DNA from: Pseudomonas parafulva
GTDB taxonomy: Bacteria; Pseudomonadota; Gammaproteobacteria; Pseudomonadales; Pseudomonadaceae
Length of the DNA stretch: 64,000 nt
Assembly (NCBI RefSeq): GCF_000800255.1
Contig: NZ_CP009747.1
Span: forward strand, 3,224,001-3,288,000
Direction of reading: 5' to 3'
Position numbers and translations under genes: made by a program
Notes under the pieces: generated by a model
Seen by the model: only the letters and a program-made list of their open reading frames with translations
The model's database searches: none
What the model was told of the DNA's origin: nothing
In this document: positions 8,831 through 18,342 of the stretch, piece by piece
How the letters are laid out: every line of letters begins with the position of its first letter
How positions within the stretch are numbered: position 1 is the first letter of the stretch

Positions 8831-10338
8831 GGCAGTGTCCAGGGGCGGCGCTGCGGCTTGGTCACCACGTAGCCCTGCTGGTCGATCAGGTAGATGCGAT
8901 AGAAGCGGTTGTCGACCACCGGCGTGCCGCCCCGAGCCGCCAGCGCGTCGGCCTGCCAGGCCGGTGGCGGGCTCTGGTTGGCGCTGCTGTTGAGGTAGAA
9001 CTGGCCCATGCCGACCAGCGTCATCATCTCCGGCAGCAGGACGAAATCGGAACTGCGAATGAACGCGAGCAGCGGCGCCCGCGTCAGCGCACCAGAGGCG
9101 GCCGGCAGCCAACCGTCGGACTGGTTCGACTCGAGCAGATAGAAGGCCCGCGCCTTGTCCAGCTCGGGGTGGCTGAGGATGTCCTGGCCGATGTACTGGG
9201 CGATGGCCGCCGTCTGCGCTTTCTGCGCCTCCAGCACGCGGCCATAGGCATAGGCCAGCGACAGCATCGATAACAGCGGCAGGCCGAGGATCAGGGCGCG
9301 GTGGGGCGAGGCCTCGCCCAGGCCGCGCCGAGCGAGGTAAAGCAGCAGTACCAGCACGCAGGCAAAGCCCATCAAGGTGCGCGCACCATGAATGAAGTAG
9401 GCGAAGATCAGCATGATCCCCGAGGTCATGCTGAGCAGCACAAGCAGCACCAGCAACAGGCCGATGCCCCGCACCAGCAACCCGCCCACTCCGTACGCGC
9501 TGCGCAGCGCCGGGACCGCGCGCATTACGCCGATCAGCGCCAGCAGCCCAAGCCCGATAGCCAGGATCAGGTTGCCGGGCGTGAACAGCAGCGCAACATG
9601 CTCGAACACCACGCCCAGCCGCCGCAGCACTTCGCCGGGCCATGCCGAATCGAACGCCAGCAACGCCAGGCGCTGCCCGGACATCCACGGCAACGCCAGC
9701 AGCAGGTACAGCACCCCGCCCGACAGCGCCTGAAGCAGCCGCCGCCCCGCTGCCCCGAGCACCTTCGTCAGTTCATCGCCACGGAGCAGCCCGCGTACCG
9801 CCTCGATACAGCACAGGCCGACGAACAGGTTCAGCGTCACCTGATAAAAGCCCAGGCCGCAGGCGATGAGCGCCGCGCCAGCCAACAGGCGGCGCGGCCC
9901 AACGGTAATGGCCAGGACCATCGCCGACACCCCCAGCGCCATCGCCGGGCCGTCGTACTGGTACGACAGGTTCTGCAAAAAGAACGGGCTGTACCACAGC
10001 GGCAGCACTACCAGCAGATCGCTCGGTCGCGGCTCGACGAAATAGTGCACGGCCAGTCGTGCCAGCGCATAGGCCGCCACGGGCAAGGCCAAGAGCAAGG
10101 GCAAAGGAAACAGGTTGATGGCACCACCGGCAAAGCTCAGCCCGGCATGCAGCCACTGGGTCAGCAGACGGCCCTCGCCGCTCCAATGACCGATGGCGGT
10201 CTGCGCCCGCCAGACATCGTCGAGGTACATCGCGTCGGCGAGGATCAGCGGCAACACATGCAACGCCAGCGCGCACAGGCAGATCAACTGCGCCTGGCGC
10301 AGGGTGAGCGGGCGATTCCATGACGAGACTGACTGCAT
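8827..10338 (-). CDS. GtrII-type membrane glucosyltransferase (O-antigen modification)
   Basis: A 503-aa polytopic protein with about ten hydrophobic segments and an early acidic motif MYLDDVWRAQ (about residue 40) in the first periplasmic loop, typical of GT-C-like glucosyltransferases of the GtrII family. Together with gtrA and gtrB it makes a complete serotype-conversion cassette; this third protein usually confers specificity by transferring glucose to the O-antigen repeat. First gene of the operon (4-nt overlap with gtrA). No integrase, tRNA or phage genes flank it, so this copy looks chromosomal rather than part of an intact prophage. The acceptor cannot be predicted. Confidence 0.85.
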   Translation of the reverse strand: MQSVSSWNRPLTLRQAQLICLCALALHVLPLILADAMYLDDVWRAQTAIGHWSGEGRLLTQWLHAGLSFAGGAINLFPLPLLLALPVAAYALARLAVHYFVEPRPSDLLVVLPLWYSPFFLQNLSYQYDGPAMALGVSAMVLAITVGPRRLLAGAALIACGLGFYQVTLNLFVGLCCIEAVRGLLRGDELTKVLGAAGRRLLQALSGGVLYLLLALPWMSGQRLALLAFDSAWPGEVLRRLGVVFEHVALLFTPGNLILAIGLGLLALIGVMRAVPALRSAYGVGGLLVRGIGLLLVLLVLLSMTSGIMLIFAYFIHGARTLMGFACVLVLLLYLARRGLGEASPHRALILGLPLLSMLSLAYAYGRVLEAQKAQTAAIAQYIGQDILSHPELDKARAFYLLESNQSDGWLPAASGALTRAPLLAFIRSSDFVLLPEMMTLVGMGQFYLNSSANQSPPPAWQADALAARGGTPVVDNRFYRIYLIDQQGYVVTKPQRRPWTLP

Positions 10339-10423
10339 GACCTACCTGGCGGGATCTGGGGGAGTGGGCCAAGTGTAGACACTCCCGCGCTGGCATCTGC
10401 TGCAACCCCGCCAGGCACGCCCG

Positions 10424-11329
10424 TCACTTCATCGCCAATGCCGCGCCTGGCGCCTTGATCGGTCGTGGCTTGCGAAACACCAGCACATTGCCGGCCATCA
10501 CCGCCAGCAAGCCCAGCAGCGCCGGTGGCGTCCACTGGTAACCTTCGGCGAAGGCCGAGACGTTCAGCGCCACCAGCGGGAACAGCACGGTGCAGTACGC
10601 CGCACGCTCCGGCCCCATCCGCCCGACCAGGGTGAGGTAGGCGGTGAAGGCGATCACCGAGCCGGGAATCACCAGGTACAGCAGCGAGCCGATATAGCGC
10701 GCGTTCCATTCCACGCTGAACGGCACGCCGCTGACCAGGCAGTACAGGCCCAGTAGAGTCGCACCGTAGACCATGCCCCAGGCGTTGGTGGTCATCGGCC
10801 GCAGGCCCGCCTTCTGCTGCAGGCTGGAGAGCAGGTTGCCCGCCGAGAAACACAAGGTGCCGAACAACGCCAATGCCAGGCCGACCAGGGTTTCGGTACT
10901 GGCGGTATGGTCCGACAGTTCAGGCCAGAACAGCAGCCCCAGGCCGAGCAGCCCCAGCGCACCGCCGCCGAGCACATTGGCGGCGATGCGCTGGCCGAAG
11001 AACAGCCGCGCGTTCAGGGCGTTCCACAAGGTCGCCGTGGAGAACACCACGGCGATCAGCCCACTGGCGATCCATTGGCTGGCGGTGAGAAAACACATGA
11101 AGTTGACGCAGAACAGGCACAGGCCCTGGGCCAGACAGATCAGGTGCCCCCGCCGCCCCATCGGTTGCAGGCGGCGGGTCAGCAGCAGGACGGCGAACAG
11201 GATCAACCCGGCCAGCGCGAAACGGTAGACGATCGAGACCGGGATGGCCACCACGCCCAGTTGCAGCTTCAGGGCGATCCAGGTGGTGCCCCAGATCAGG
11301 ACGGTGAGCAGGTACAGGGACAGGTTCAT
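10424..11329 (-). CDS. EamA/DMT-superfamily exporter
   Basis: A 301-aa protein with ten predicted membrane helices arranged as two EamA repeats (about residues 1-135 and 150-285), starting LYLLTVLIWGTTWIALK, a typical EamA opening. Such proteins export amino acids or small metabolites across the inner membrane. It is divergent from an AraC-type regulator 172 nt away that may control it. The substrate is not predictable. Confidence 0.9.
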   Translation of the reverse strand: MNLSLYLLTVLIWGTTWIALKLQLGVVAIPVSIVYRFALAGLILFAVLLLTRRLQPMGRRGHLICLAQGLCLFCVNFMCFLTASQWIASGLIAVVFSTATLWNALNARLFFGQRIAANVLGGGALGLLGLGLLFWPELSDHTASTETLVGLALALFGTLCFSAGNLLSSLQQKAGLRPMTTNAWGMVYGATLLGLYCLVSGVPFSVEWNARYIGSLLYLVIPGSVIAFTAYLTLVGRMGPERAAYCTVLFPLVALNVSAFAEGYQWTPPALLGLLAVMAGNVLVFRKPRPIKAPGAALAMK

Positions 11330-11501
11330 GGCGTGGATCCTTGCGCGAGAAGTGACGGCTGGGCGTGCACGGCCCGACCTCGACCGCCGCAGTCTTCACC
11401 GGCTGGCGCCACCGCGCTTGCACAAACTTGCGCTTTTGCGCTCCGCCCTCTGCGCAACGCGCCCGCCGCGCAGTAGGATGCGAGTCACGAGGAACCCGCC
11501 G

Positions 11502-12374
11502 ATGCCGCCACTTCATCAACTGCACGTGTTCAATGCCCTGCACAGCTCGCCGCGTGCGCGCCTGGAGTCCAGCGCGCAGCTCGGCGAGGGGCTGGCCGTG
11601 GCCTTGTGGAACAACCGGGACGACACCCGCGACTATCAAGCGCCGAGCCACCACACGCTGTCGTGCTACATCGCCGATGGCACGGGCACCTATCGCCGCC
11701 AGCGCCCCGCCGACAAAGGCGCGCCGGGCAAGCTGTGCATCATGCCGGCCGGCCATGAGTCCAACTGGGTGATCGACGGCAGCATCCGCCTGGCCCACCT
11801 GTACATCAGCGAAGAACGCTTCGCCCTCGGTTGCCTGCGCCTGCTGGACCGCGAGCCGCGGCAGATGCAGTTGCACGAAGCGATCTTCATCGACGCGCCG
11901 CAGCAAGCCTTGCGCTTTCGTCAATTGATCGACCTGGGCTGGGACGAGCCGGGCGAGCGCCTGCTGGCCAGCAGCCTGGCGCATGCCATCGTCGACCACG
12001 CCGTGCTCGGCCAGGTCGGGCTGCGCCAGGGCTTGCGGCTCAAAGGCGGGCTGGCGCCGCACCAGCGCAGGCAACTGACCGACTACATCGAGGCGCATCT
12101 CGACCAGCCGCTGGCCCTGGCGGATCTGGCGCAGCGTTGCAACCTGTCCGAATATCACTTCGCGCGGATGTTCCGCGAAAGCTTCGGCCTGCCGCCACAC
12201 CAGTACCTGCTGGCGCGGCGCCTGGAGCTGGCGTGCCGCCTGCTGCGCCAGGGCGACCTGCCGCTGGGGCAGGTGGCGCTGCTGTGCGGCTTCGCCAGCG
12301 CCAGTCACTTCAGCAACCGCTTCCGCCAGGCCCTCGGCGCTACGCCGGGAGCGTATCGCGCCGCGTTCGCCTGA
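11502..12374 (+). CDS. AraC-family transcriptional regulator
   Basis: A 290-aa regulator. An N-terminal cupin-like sensing domain (residues about 1-170) is followed by a C-terminal AraC DNA-binding domain with two HTH motifs (LADLAQRCNLSEYHFARMFRE and LGQVALLCGFASASHFSNRF). The start at 11502 has a GAGG element upstream and matches family length; the frame is open further upstream. It is divergent from the EamA exporter, which is its most likely target, and converges with the TonB receptor gene 21 nt away. Confidence 0.9.
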   Translation: MPPLHQLHVFNALHSSPRARLESSAQLGEGLAVALWNNRDDTRDYQAPSHHTLSCYIADGTGTYRRQRPADKGAPGKLCIMPAGHESNWVIDGSIRLAHLYISEERFALGCLRLLDREPRQMQLHEAIFIDAPQQALRFRQLIDLGWDEPGERLLASSLAHAIVDHAVLGQVGLRQGLRLKGGLAPHQRRQLTDYIEAHLDQPLALADLAQRCNLSEYHFARMFRESFGLPPHQYLLARRLELACRLLRQGDLPLGQVALLCGFASASHFSNRFRQALGATPGAYRAAFA

Positions 12375-12395
12375 GCCTGCGCGTTCAGCGGGGCG

Positions 12396-14789
12396 TCAGA
12401 ACTCCAAGGTGCTCGACAGACTGACCTGGCGTGCATCGCCGATGGCGACGAAGTAACGGTTCACCGCCGAGCTGTAGTAGACCTTGTCGAACAGGTTCTT
12501 CACGTTCAGTTGCAGGCGCACCTTGTGCGCGTCCAACTGGGTTTCGTAGCTGGCGAAGGCGTCGGCCACGGTGTAGGCCGGCAGGTCGAAGTCGTTGCTC
12601 GGGTTGCCGGCACGCTCGCCCACGTAGCGCGCACCGGCGCCCAGGCGCAGGCGGTCGCCGCCGAACAGGCTGCCGTAGTCGTACACCGCCGACAGCGAGC
12701 CGCTGTGGCGCGCCACGTTCTGCAGGCGATTGCCCTTGAGCGCCGGATCCTTGGTGACTTCGGCATCGGTGAAGGCGTAGCTGCCGATCAGGCTCCAGCG
12801 CTCGCTGAGCTGGCCACTCAGGTCGAGTTCGACGCCGCGCGAATTGACCTCGCCGGCGTTGCTGTAGAGGGTTTCGCCCGAGCGTGGATCGAGGTTGGCC
12901 ACCAGCACGTTACGCTTGGTGATGTCGAACAACGCCAGGGTGCCGGTGATCTGACCCGGAATATCGAGCTTGGCGCCCAGCTCCCAGGCCTTGCCCTCCT
13001 CCGGCGCGATGGAGGCATCGAGCACCCGCCCACCGGTCAACGGCGCGATGCTGGAGTTGGGCTTGAACGACTCGCTGTAGCTGCCATAGAACGACAACTG
13101 CTCATCGACCTTGTAGACCAGCCCGGCATGCGGGGTCCAAGCGTGGTCGCGGGTATCGGTATTGGTGTTGAAGGGGCGTCCGCGTCCGGCGAGTTGGTCG
13201 TACTGCTGCAGGCGCACGCCAGCCACCGCGATCCAGTGATCGTCCAGGTGCACGGCGTCCTGGGCGAACAGCGAGTCGGTGCGCAGCTTGTCGGTCTGGT
13301 CGCTGTCGCTGGCGCGCACGGTCGTGCCTTCGGGCTCACGACCATAGATCGGGTTCAGGTAGCTGAACCTCGAGCGACTGGCCTGGCGGATCAGGTCGGC
13401 GCGGTAGACCTTGCGGTCTTCGTGGTCCATGCCCAGCAGCAGGTCGTGCTGCATGCCGGCCAGTTGCACGTTGCCGGTCAGGCTCAAGGTGGCGAACTGG
13501 TCGCGACTCATGGCGCCATGGGTGCCGTCGATGCTGCGGTTCAAGGTGCCAAGGGCATCGTTGACGCCGGTCACCCGCACCTGGCTGGCATCGTAGGTTT
13601 CGCGGTTGAAGCTGTAGCCCATGTGCACTTTCCAGTCATCGGCCAACTGGTGGTCGACTTCCAGGCGATACAGGTCCGAGCGCCCTTCCATGTCGTTGAA
13701 CTTCTCGTCCAGGCGACGAGTGGCCGGGATGTCCAGCGGGTGGTTGGTGCGGTTGCTGATCGCCGTACCACGGTCGAATGGCGAGAGGAACTCGCGGTGC
13801 TCGTAGGCGAAGGTCACCTGGGTGTCTTCGCCGTACCAGGCCAGCGACGGCGCCACCAGCGACTCGCGGTGCACGCCGAAATTGCGCCAGTAGTCTTCGT
13901 CCTCGTGGTCGACGATCAGGCGATAGGCCAGGTTGCTGTCGCCCAGCGCGCCGGTACTGTCGAAGCTGCCGCCACTGCCGTTCTTGCCACTGCCGTAGCT
14001 GGAGCCGCGCACGGTCAAGGCGTTGTACTGCTGCATCTGTGGGCGCTTGCTGACCACGTTGATCACCCCACCCGGATCCTGGATGCCGTAGAGCAGCGAG
14101 GCCGGGCCTTTGAGAACTTCGACCCGCTCGGTGGTGGCGTTGAGGCTGCGGCCCTGCACCAGCGGCATGCCGTCGCGCATGATCGAGCCGTCGCGGTTGT
14201 CGCCGAAGCCGCGCTTCATCACCGTGTCGGCGGTGCCGCCGAAGTTGTTGCCCTGAGTGATGCCGCTGACGTTGGCCAACGCGTCGTCGAGGTTGCGCGG
14301 GGCCTGGTCGCGCAGCACCTGGGCAGACACCACGTTGATCGCGTGGGGGATCTCCAGGTTCGGGCCCTGGCCGCGCATGATCGAGGCGCTGGCCGGCGGC
14401 TGGTAACTGAAGTTGTCCAACTGCGAGGTGACGTTGGTGGCTTGCAGGCTGACGGCGCCAGCGGTATCCATCGCCTCCAGGGTGAAGGTGCGGGCGTCGA
14501 GACGACGCCAGATCAGACCCGACTGGCCGAGCAACTGCTGCAAGGCCTGTTCGGCGCTCAATGCGCCGTTCAGCGCCGGTGCCTGCTGGCCGGACAGCGC
14601 CAGGGTGTACACCACGCTCTGCCCGGTGGTCTGGCTGAACGCCGCCAGTGCCTGGGCCAGAGGCTGGGCGGGCTGGGCGAAGGTGAACAGCTGGACCTGC
14701 TCGGCCGCACGGGCCAGTGGCGCCTGCGTCAGCAGGGACGAGGCGCAAAGACCGAACCAGAGAGGGACGCAACGCGGGGTGAACTTCAT
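12396..14789 (-). CDS. TonB-dependent siderophore receptor with STN signalling domain
   Basis: A 797-aa outer-membrane receptor: signal peptide (residues 1-28, cleavage after ARA), a secretin/TonB N-terminal (STN) signalling domain (about 35-112), plug (about 125-260, including LKGPASLLYGIQDPGGVINV), a 22-strand barrel and a terminal Phe (SSTLEF). The STN domain marks it as a transducer that reports ligand binding to the FecR-type anti-sigma factor encoded directly upstream. The ligand is most likely a ferric siderophore of hydroxamate or ferrichrome type by family resemblance, but this cannot be fixed from sequence. It is the distal gene of the iron operon. Confidence 0.93.
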   Translation of the reverse strand: MKFTPRCVPLWFGLCASSLLTQAPLARAAEQVQLFTFAQPAQPLAQALAAFSQTTGQSVVYTLALSGQQAPALNGALSAEQALQQLLGQSGLIWRRLDARTFTLEAMDTAGAVSLQATNVTSQLDNFSYQPPASASIMRGQGPNLEIPHAINVVSAQVLRDQAPRNLDDALANVSGITQGNNFGGTADTVMKRGFGDNRDGSIMRDGMPLVQGRSLNATTERVEVLKGPASLLYGIQDPGGVINVVSKRPQMQQYNALTVRGSSYGSGKNGSGGSFDSTGALGDSNLAYRLIVDHEDEDYWRNFGVHRESLVAPSLAWYGEDTQVTFAYEHREFLSPFDRGTAISNRTNHPLDIPATRRLDEKFNDMEGRSDLYRLEVDHQLADDWKVHMGYSFNRETYDASQVRVTGVNDALGTLNRSIDGTHGAMSRDQFATLSLTGNVQLAGMQHDLLLGMDHEDRKVYRADLIRQASRSRFSYLNPIYGREPEGTTVRASDSDQTDKLRTDSLFAQDAVHLDDHWIAVAGVRLQQYDQLAGRGRPFNTNTDTRDHAWTPHAGLVYKVDEQLSFYGSYSESFKPNSSIAPLTGGRVLDASIAPEEGKAWELGAKLDIPGQITGTLALFDITKRNVLVANLDPRSGETLYSNAGEVNSRGVELDLSGQLSERWSLIGSYAFTDAEVTKDPALKGNRLQNVARHSGSLSAVYDYGSLFGGDRLRLGAGARYVGERAGNPSNDFDLPAYTVADAFASYETQLDAHKVRLQLNVKNLFDKVYYSSAVNRYFVAIGDARQVSLSSTLEF

Positions 14790-14919
14790 GGACGCAGACC
14801 TGTGAGGAAACGGGTTGATTGCGAATGAATCGCACTTTCACTCACTACACGGATGCGAGCCCGTTCCACCTCACCCGCTTTTGAAAATATTTTTCGACGG
14901 CGCCCCGGGCCTGCTGCAC
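14790..14919 (-). promoter_or_regulatory. Likely ECF-sigma-dependent promoter region of receptor
   Basis: The 130-nt gap between fecR and the receptor contains an AT-rich near-palindrome GAAAATATTTTTC (14883-14895) in otherwise GC-rich DNA. Receptors controlled by FecI-type sigma factors have their own promoter in exactly this position. I cannot assign -35 and -10 boxes with confidence; this is a positional inference. Confidence 0.35.
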
Positions 14920-15897
14920 TCAGCGAATGATCGTCACCCGGCCCAGGAAGGTCTGCGGCGTGAAACCCAGCACCTTGCCCAGCGACGCCAGGGCCTGCAA
15001 CGGCTCCTGTACCGGGAAACTGCCGCTGACCGGGCGCTGCGCCAACGCGTCGTCGAGCAGCAGCAGGCGTCCTGGGTAATAGCGCTGCAGGTCGTCGACC
15101 ACCTGCGCCAACGGCACTTGGTAGTAGTTCAGCCAGCCCTGACGCCACGCCAGCCGGCTGTCGCTGTCCACCGTCTGCATTTCTCCGGCGTGACCATCGG
15201 CATAACGCAGTTGCTGATTGGCGACCAGTTCGCGCGCTGTCGCGCCCGGCGCCGGCGTCACCGCCACGCGTCCGCTGCGCACGGTGACCTCGGCGCTGTC
15301 GCCGCGCTCGCGCACCTCGAACTGCGTGCCCAGCACCCGGACTTCGCCGCCAGCGGCCTGCACCAGGAATGGCGCGCCGGTGTGGGTCACCTCGAAGAAC
15401 GCCGCACCGCGCAACAGGCGCACACGGCGCTGGCCGGCGGCGAAGTCCAGGGCCACGGCGCTGCCGGCATCCAAGGTCAGGCGCGAACCGTCGCTGAGCG
15501 TGACCTGCCGCACCTGCGCCGCGCTGCGGTAATCGGCGCGCAGATCCTGCAGCCAGAACTGCGGCTGCCAGCCGGCCAGGCTGCCCAGCGCCAGCACCAG
15601 GCAGGCCGCCGCCGCCAGCGCGGCTCCCCGCCAGCGCCGACGCGTCGATGACGGGCGCATGGCCTGGAGATACTGCTGCAGTTGCGCCTGCTCCTCATCG
15701 GCCAGGCGCAGCGCCGGGCCCTCGCTCTGGTGCCACAGAGCCTGGGCCTCGGCGTAGGCGTCACGGTGCGCCGGGTGCGCCAGCAACCAGCGTTTGAACG
15801 CCGCGCCGTTGGCGGCGGCTGGCTGCTCGTTGATACGACTCAGCCAGCCCAGGGCCATGCGCGACTGCTCGGCGGTGATCGGCTCGGACGGACTCAT
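14920..15897 (-). CDS. FecR-family anti-sigma factor / signal transducer
   Basis: A 325-aa inner-membrane regulator: N-terminal cytoplasmic sigma-binding domain (DUF4880-like, residues about 5-50, with GWLSRI and RRWLLAHPAHRDAY-type features), one transmembrane helix (about 88-108), then the periplasmic FecR domain (about 115-215) and a C-terminal STN-interacting segment. It should hold the FecI-type sigma inactive until the receptor signals ferric-siderophore binding. The start at 15897 has GGAGCG upstream and overlaps the fecI stop by 4 nt. Confidence 0.92.
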   Translation of the reverse strand: MSPSEPITAEQSRMALGWLSRINEQPAAANGAAFKRWLLAHPAHRDAYAEAQALWHQSEGPALRLADEEQAQLQQYLQAMRPSSTRRRWRGAALAAAACLVLALGSLAGWQPQFWLQDLRADYRSAAQVRQVTLSDGSRLTLDAGSAVALDFAAGQRRVRLLRGAAFFEVTHTGAPFLVQAAGGEVRVLGTQFEVRERGDSAEVTVRSGRVAVTPAPGATARELVANQQLRYADGHAGEMQTVDSDSRLAWRQGWLNYYQVPLAQVVDDLQRYYPGRLLLLDDALAQRPVSGSFPVQEPLQALASLGKVLGFTPQTFLGRVTIIR

Positions 15898-16451
15898 CGG
15901 CGCTCGCTCCCTGGCCTGCGCGTTGCGGTGGCGGGCTCGGCGACACTCGCCTTGCACGCTTCGAGGGCGCGCATCATATGCTTTTCCACCGCACTCTGGG
16001 ACAGCTTCATGGCCTTGGCGATCTCGCCGTACTTGCAGCCGTGAATACGGTTGAGCAGGAAAATCTGCCGGGTGCGCTCGGGCAGATCGCGCAGGGCCTG
16101 TTCGATTCGGCGCAGGTCGTGATCGACCTCCAGCGCCTGCTCGGGCGCCTGGGCCGACGGCTCTTCATCGTCCAGATAAAGCCCCTCGGCCACCCGCCCG
16201 CGACTGCCTTCGCTGCGCAAGTGGTCGATGGCCAGGTTACCCGCGCAGCGCAGCAGGTAGGTGTCCAACGCTTCGACCTTGACCGTAGGTCGGCGCCAGA
16301 AGCGCAGGAACAGTTCCTGGACCAGGTCCGAAGCCGTGGCGCGACAGCCCACGCGCCGACTGACCAAGGCCTCCATGCGTCCACGCTGGGCCAGGAACAC
16401 CTGAACGAAGCGCGCCCGACCACCGGCCTCGTCGAGTTCCGGCTCACTCAC
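15894..16451 (-). CDS. FecI-type ECF sigma factor
   Basis: A 185-aa ECF sigma. Region 2 (about residues 20-90) contains ATASDLVQELFLRFWRRP, the usual ECF region 2 signature, and region 4 (about 125-175) contains LPERTRQIFLLNRIHGCKYGEIAK with the HTH. It should direct transcription of the siderophore receptor downstream. I chose a GTG at 16451 that overlaps the DUF3325 stop by 4 nt; the frame continues upstream without homology. It forms a canonical pair with FecR. Confidence 0.9.
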   Translation of the reverse strand: MSEPELDEAGGRARFVQVFLAQRGRMEALVSRRVGCRATASDLVQELFLRFWRRPTVKVEALDTYLLRCAGNLAIDHLRSEGSRGRVAEGLYLDDEEPSAQAPEQALEVDHDLRRIEQALRDLPERTRQIFLLNRIHGCKYGEIAKAMKLSQSAVEKHMMRALEACKASVAEPATATRRPGSERR

Positions 16452-16774
16452 GCGGCGAACACCGCCAGCAGCGGCGCCAGCACCAGGCTGGCGCCCGCCA
16501 GGCCCAGCAGCACGCGCGGCAGGTAGGGCAGGCCGAACACCCACAGGGTCAGACCGGCCATGAGCAGCGCCGTCCACTCCACCAGCCCCAACGCCAGCCC
16601 ACGCAGGTGCACGGCCAGCAGCAGCGCCAGCAGCAACAGCGTCGCGCCGCCCACGCGCAAGACCCGCAATTCCACTGCGCGTGGCTTGCGTGCGAGCAAC
16701 TCGGTGAAGTGCTTGTCCATGGCCAGGCACAGGGCGACCAGCGCCGCGAAGTTGAACAGGGCAACGCTCAGCAT
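16448..16774 (-). CDS. DUF3325-type small membrane protein
   Basis: A 108-aa hydrophobic protein with three predicted membrane helices (about residues 3-20, 42-62 and 70-105). Size, position and composition match the DUF3325 proteins that accompany PepSY iron-regulated membrane proteins in Pseudomonas. It is sandwiched by overlaps: its start shares one nucleotide with the PepSY stop, and its stop overlaps the fecI start by 4 nt. Function unknown; an accessory of siderophore-iron handling at the inner membrane is the inference. Confidence 0.75.
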   Translation of the reverse strand: MLSVALFNFAALVALCLAMDKHFTELLARKPRAVELRVLRVGGATLLLLALLLAVHLRGLALGLVEWTALLMAGLTLWVFGLPYLPRVLLGLAGASLVLAPLLAVFAA

Positions 16775-18342
16775 CAGTTCGCTTCCAGAGTAGGACTGGC
16801 GGCCTTGTCACGGGCCGCCCGCTTGGCCACGGGCTTGGGCGCGCGCAACATCTTCGCTGCCGCCCAGGCCAGGAACAGCCCAGTGCCCAGGGCGGTGAGG
16901 TCGAAGCCGGCCATGGCCCAATCGCCCACGGCGATCGAATGGTTCAGGCCCTGGCCGGTGGTGAGGCCGTTGAGCAGCGGCAGCAGGCCGAACGCCGCCG
17001 CGCCCAGGGCCAACTGCTCGCCCCAGGCACGCCGGCCGGGGCGCAGCGTGGCATGCACCAGCGACAGTCCCCAAGCCACGAAGAAGGCCCTGATCTCCCA
17101 CTCGGCGCGGCCTTCCAGCGCCACCGGCACCAGCCGATTGGCCCAGAAGAACGCGGCCACGCCGAGCAGCAGCCCGGCCATGCTGGCGATGTTGAGCACC
17201 TCGACCAGGCGCAGTTCGGGCGGCTGACGCTCGCGCTTGGCGTGTTTGAGCTGGCGCTTGCCCAGCCACATCACCAAGCCCGTGCCGATCACCGCCGTGC
17301 CGGCGACGCCGAACACGAAATACAGCCAGCGCAGCCAGGGGCCAGCGAAATTACCCATGTGCAGGCCGACGAAGGTGAAGGAGGTCATCATCGCCGCGCT
17401 TTCCGCCGCGCCCTGCGACAGCAGCGCGCCGTCGGCGCCGTTGAAGGTCCAGTTGGCGCTGCGCCTGTAGGCGACGCTGTCGGCCGAGGCGCGGCTGAGG
17501 GTGACCCGCGCGCTGGCATCGCCCGGATTCTCCACACGAATCAGATTGATCTGTGCGCCCGGCGCTTGCTCCAGCACCTTGTGATACAGGGTCGAGAGCG
17601 GCACCTGCGGGGCAACGCCGACGCGTTCGATGCTTTCGTCGCGCCCGAACAAGTCGTTGAAGTAACCGTTGGTGTCGCCATAACTGGCGAGAATCCCGGC
17701 AGGCATCACCATGTACATGAAGATCACCAGGCTGCTGTAGCTGATCATCAGGTGAAACGGCAGCACCAGCACGCCGATGGCGTTGTGGCCGTCCAACCAC
17801 GAGCGCTGGCCCTTGCCGGGTCGGAAGGTGAAGAATTCCTTGAAGATTTTCTTGTGGGTGATGATGCCGGTCACCAGCCCCAGCAGCATGATGAAGGCGC
17901 AGAATGTCGACAACCAGCGGCCCCAGGGGTGTGGCATCTCCAACTGGAAATGGAAGCGATAGAAGAATTCGCCTCCCCGACTGTCGCGACCTTCGACCGG
18001 CTGGCCGCTGGCAGCATCCAGTTCCTGGCCGTTGAAGCCGCGTCGCCCCGAATGCTCGGGCTCACGATAGCCAACGCTCAAGGCCGCCTCGCGCTCGCTG
18101 GGCAGGCGAATGAACCAGGTGCTGGACTGGGCGGCATGGTCTTGCAGGTAGCGCTGGGCCAGATCGAGGCTCGCGGCCCGGTTCAACGGATGGCTCTGGA
18201 TCTCGGGCTTGGTCCAGTGGGTGATCTCTTCCTTGAAGTACGACAGCGTGCCGGTGAGGAAGATGGCGAACAGCAGCCAGCCGAATATCAACCCGGTCCA
18301 GGTGTGCAACCAGGCCATGGCCTGACGGAAGCCTTCCTTCAT
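16774..18342 (-). CDS. PepSY-associated TM protein (PiuB/FoxB-like iron-regulated)
   Basis: A 522-aa inner-membrane protein: PepSY_TM start (AMAWLHTWTGLIFGWLLFAIFLTGTLSYF), helices at about residues 140-160, 190-215 and 330-360, and a C-terminal bundle of three to four helices. Family members (PiuB, FoxB) are iron-regulated and are linked to reduction or processing of ferri-siderophores. The ATG at 18342 overlaps the stop of the upstream DUF3649 gene by 4 nt, and is preferred over an in-frame ATG at 18357. The gene sits in a Fur-controlled operon with FecI/FecR and a TonB receptor. Confidence 0.9.
   Translation of the reverse strand: MKEGFRQAMAWLHTWTGLIFGWLLFAIFLTGTLSYFKEEITHWTKPEIQSHPLNRAASLDLAQRYLQDHAAQSSTWFIRLPSEREAALSVGYREPEHSGRRGFNGQELDAASGQPVEGRDSRGGEFFYRFHFQLEMPHPWGRWLSTFCAFIMLLGLVTGIITHKKIFKEFFTFRPGKGQRSWLDGHNAIGVLVLPFHLMISYSSLVIFMYMVMPAGILASYGDTNGYFNDLFGRDESIERVGVAPQVPLSTLYHKVLEQAPGAQINLIRVENPGDASARVTLSRASADSVAYRRSANWTFNGADGALLSQGAAESAAMMTSFTFVGLHMGNFAGPWLRWLYFVFGVAGTAVIGTGLVMWLGKRQLKHAKRERQPPELRLVEVLNIASMAGLLLGVAAFFWANRLVPVALEGRAEWEIRAFFVAWGLSLVHATLRPGRRAWGEQLALGAAAFGLLPLLNGLTTGQGLNHSIAVGDWAMAGFDLTALGTGLFLAWAAAKMLRAPKPVAKRAARDKAASPTLEAN

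Noticed and set aside
12510..14828. Very long open frame (772 codons) antisense to the TonB receptor
   Set aside because: It mirrors the codon pattern of the receptor gene in high-GC DNA, has no recognisable domain and no convincing ribosome-binding site.
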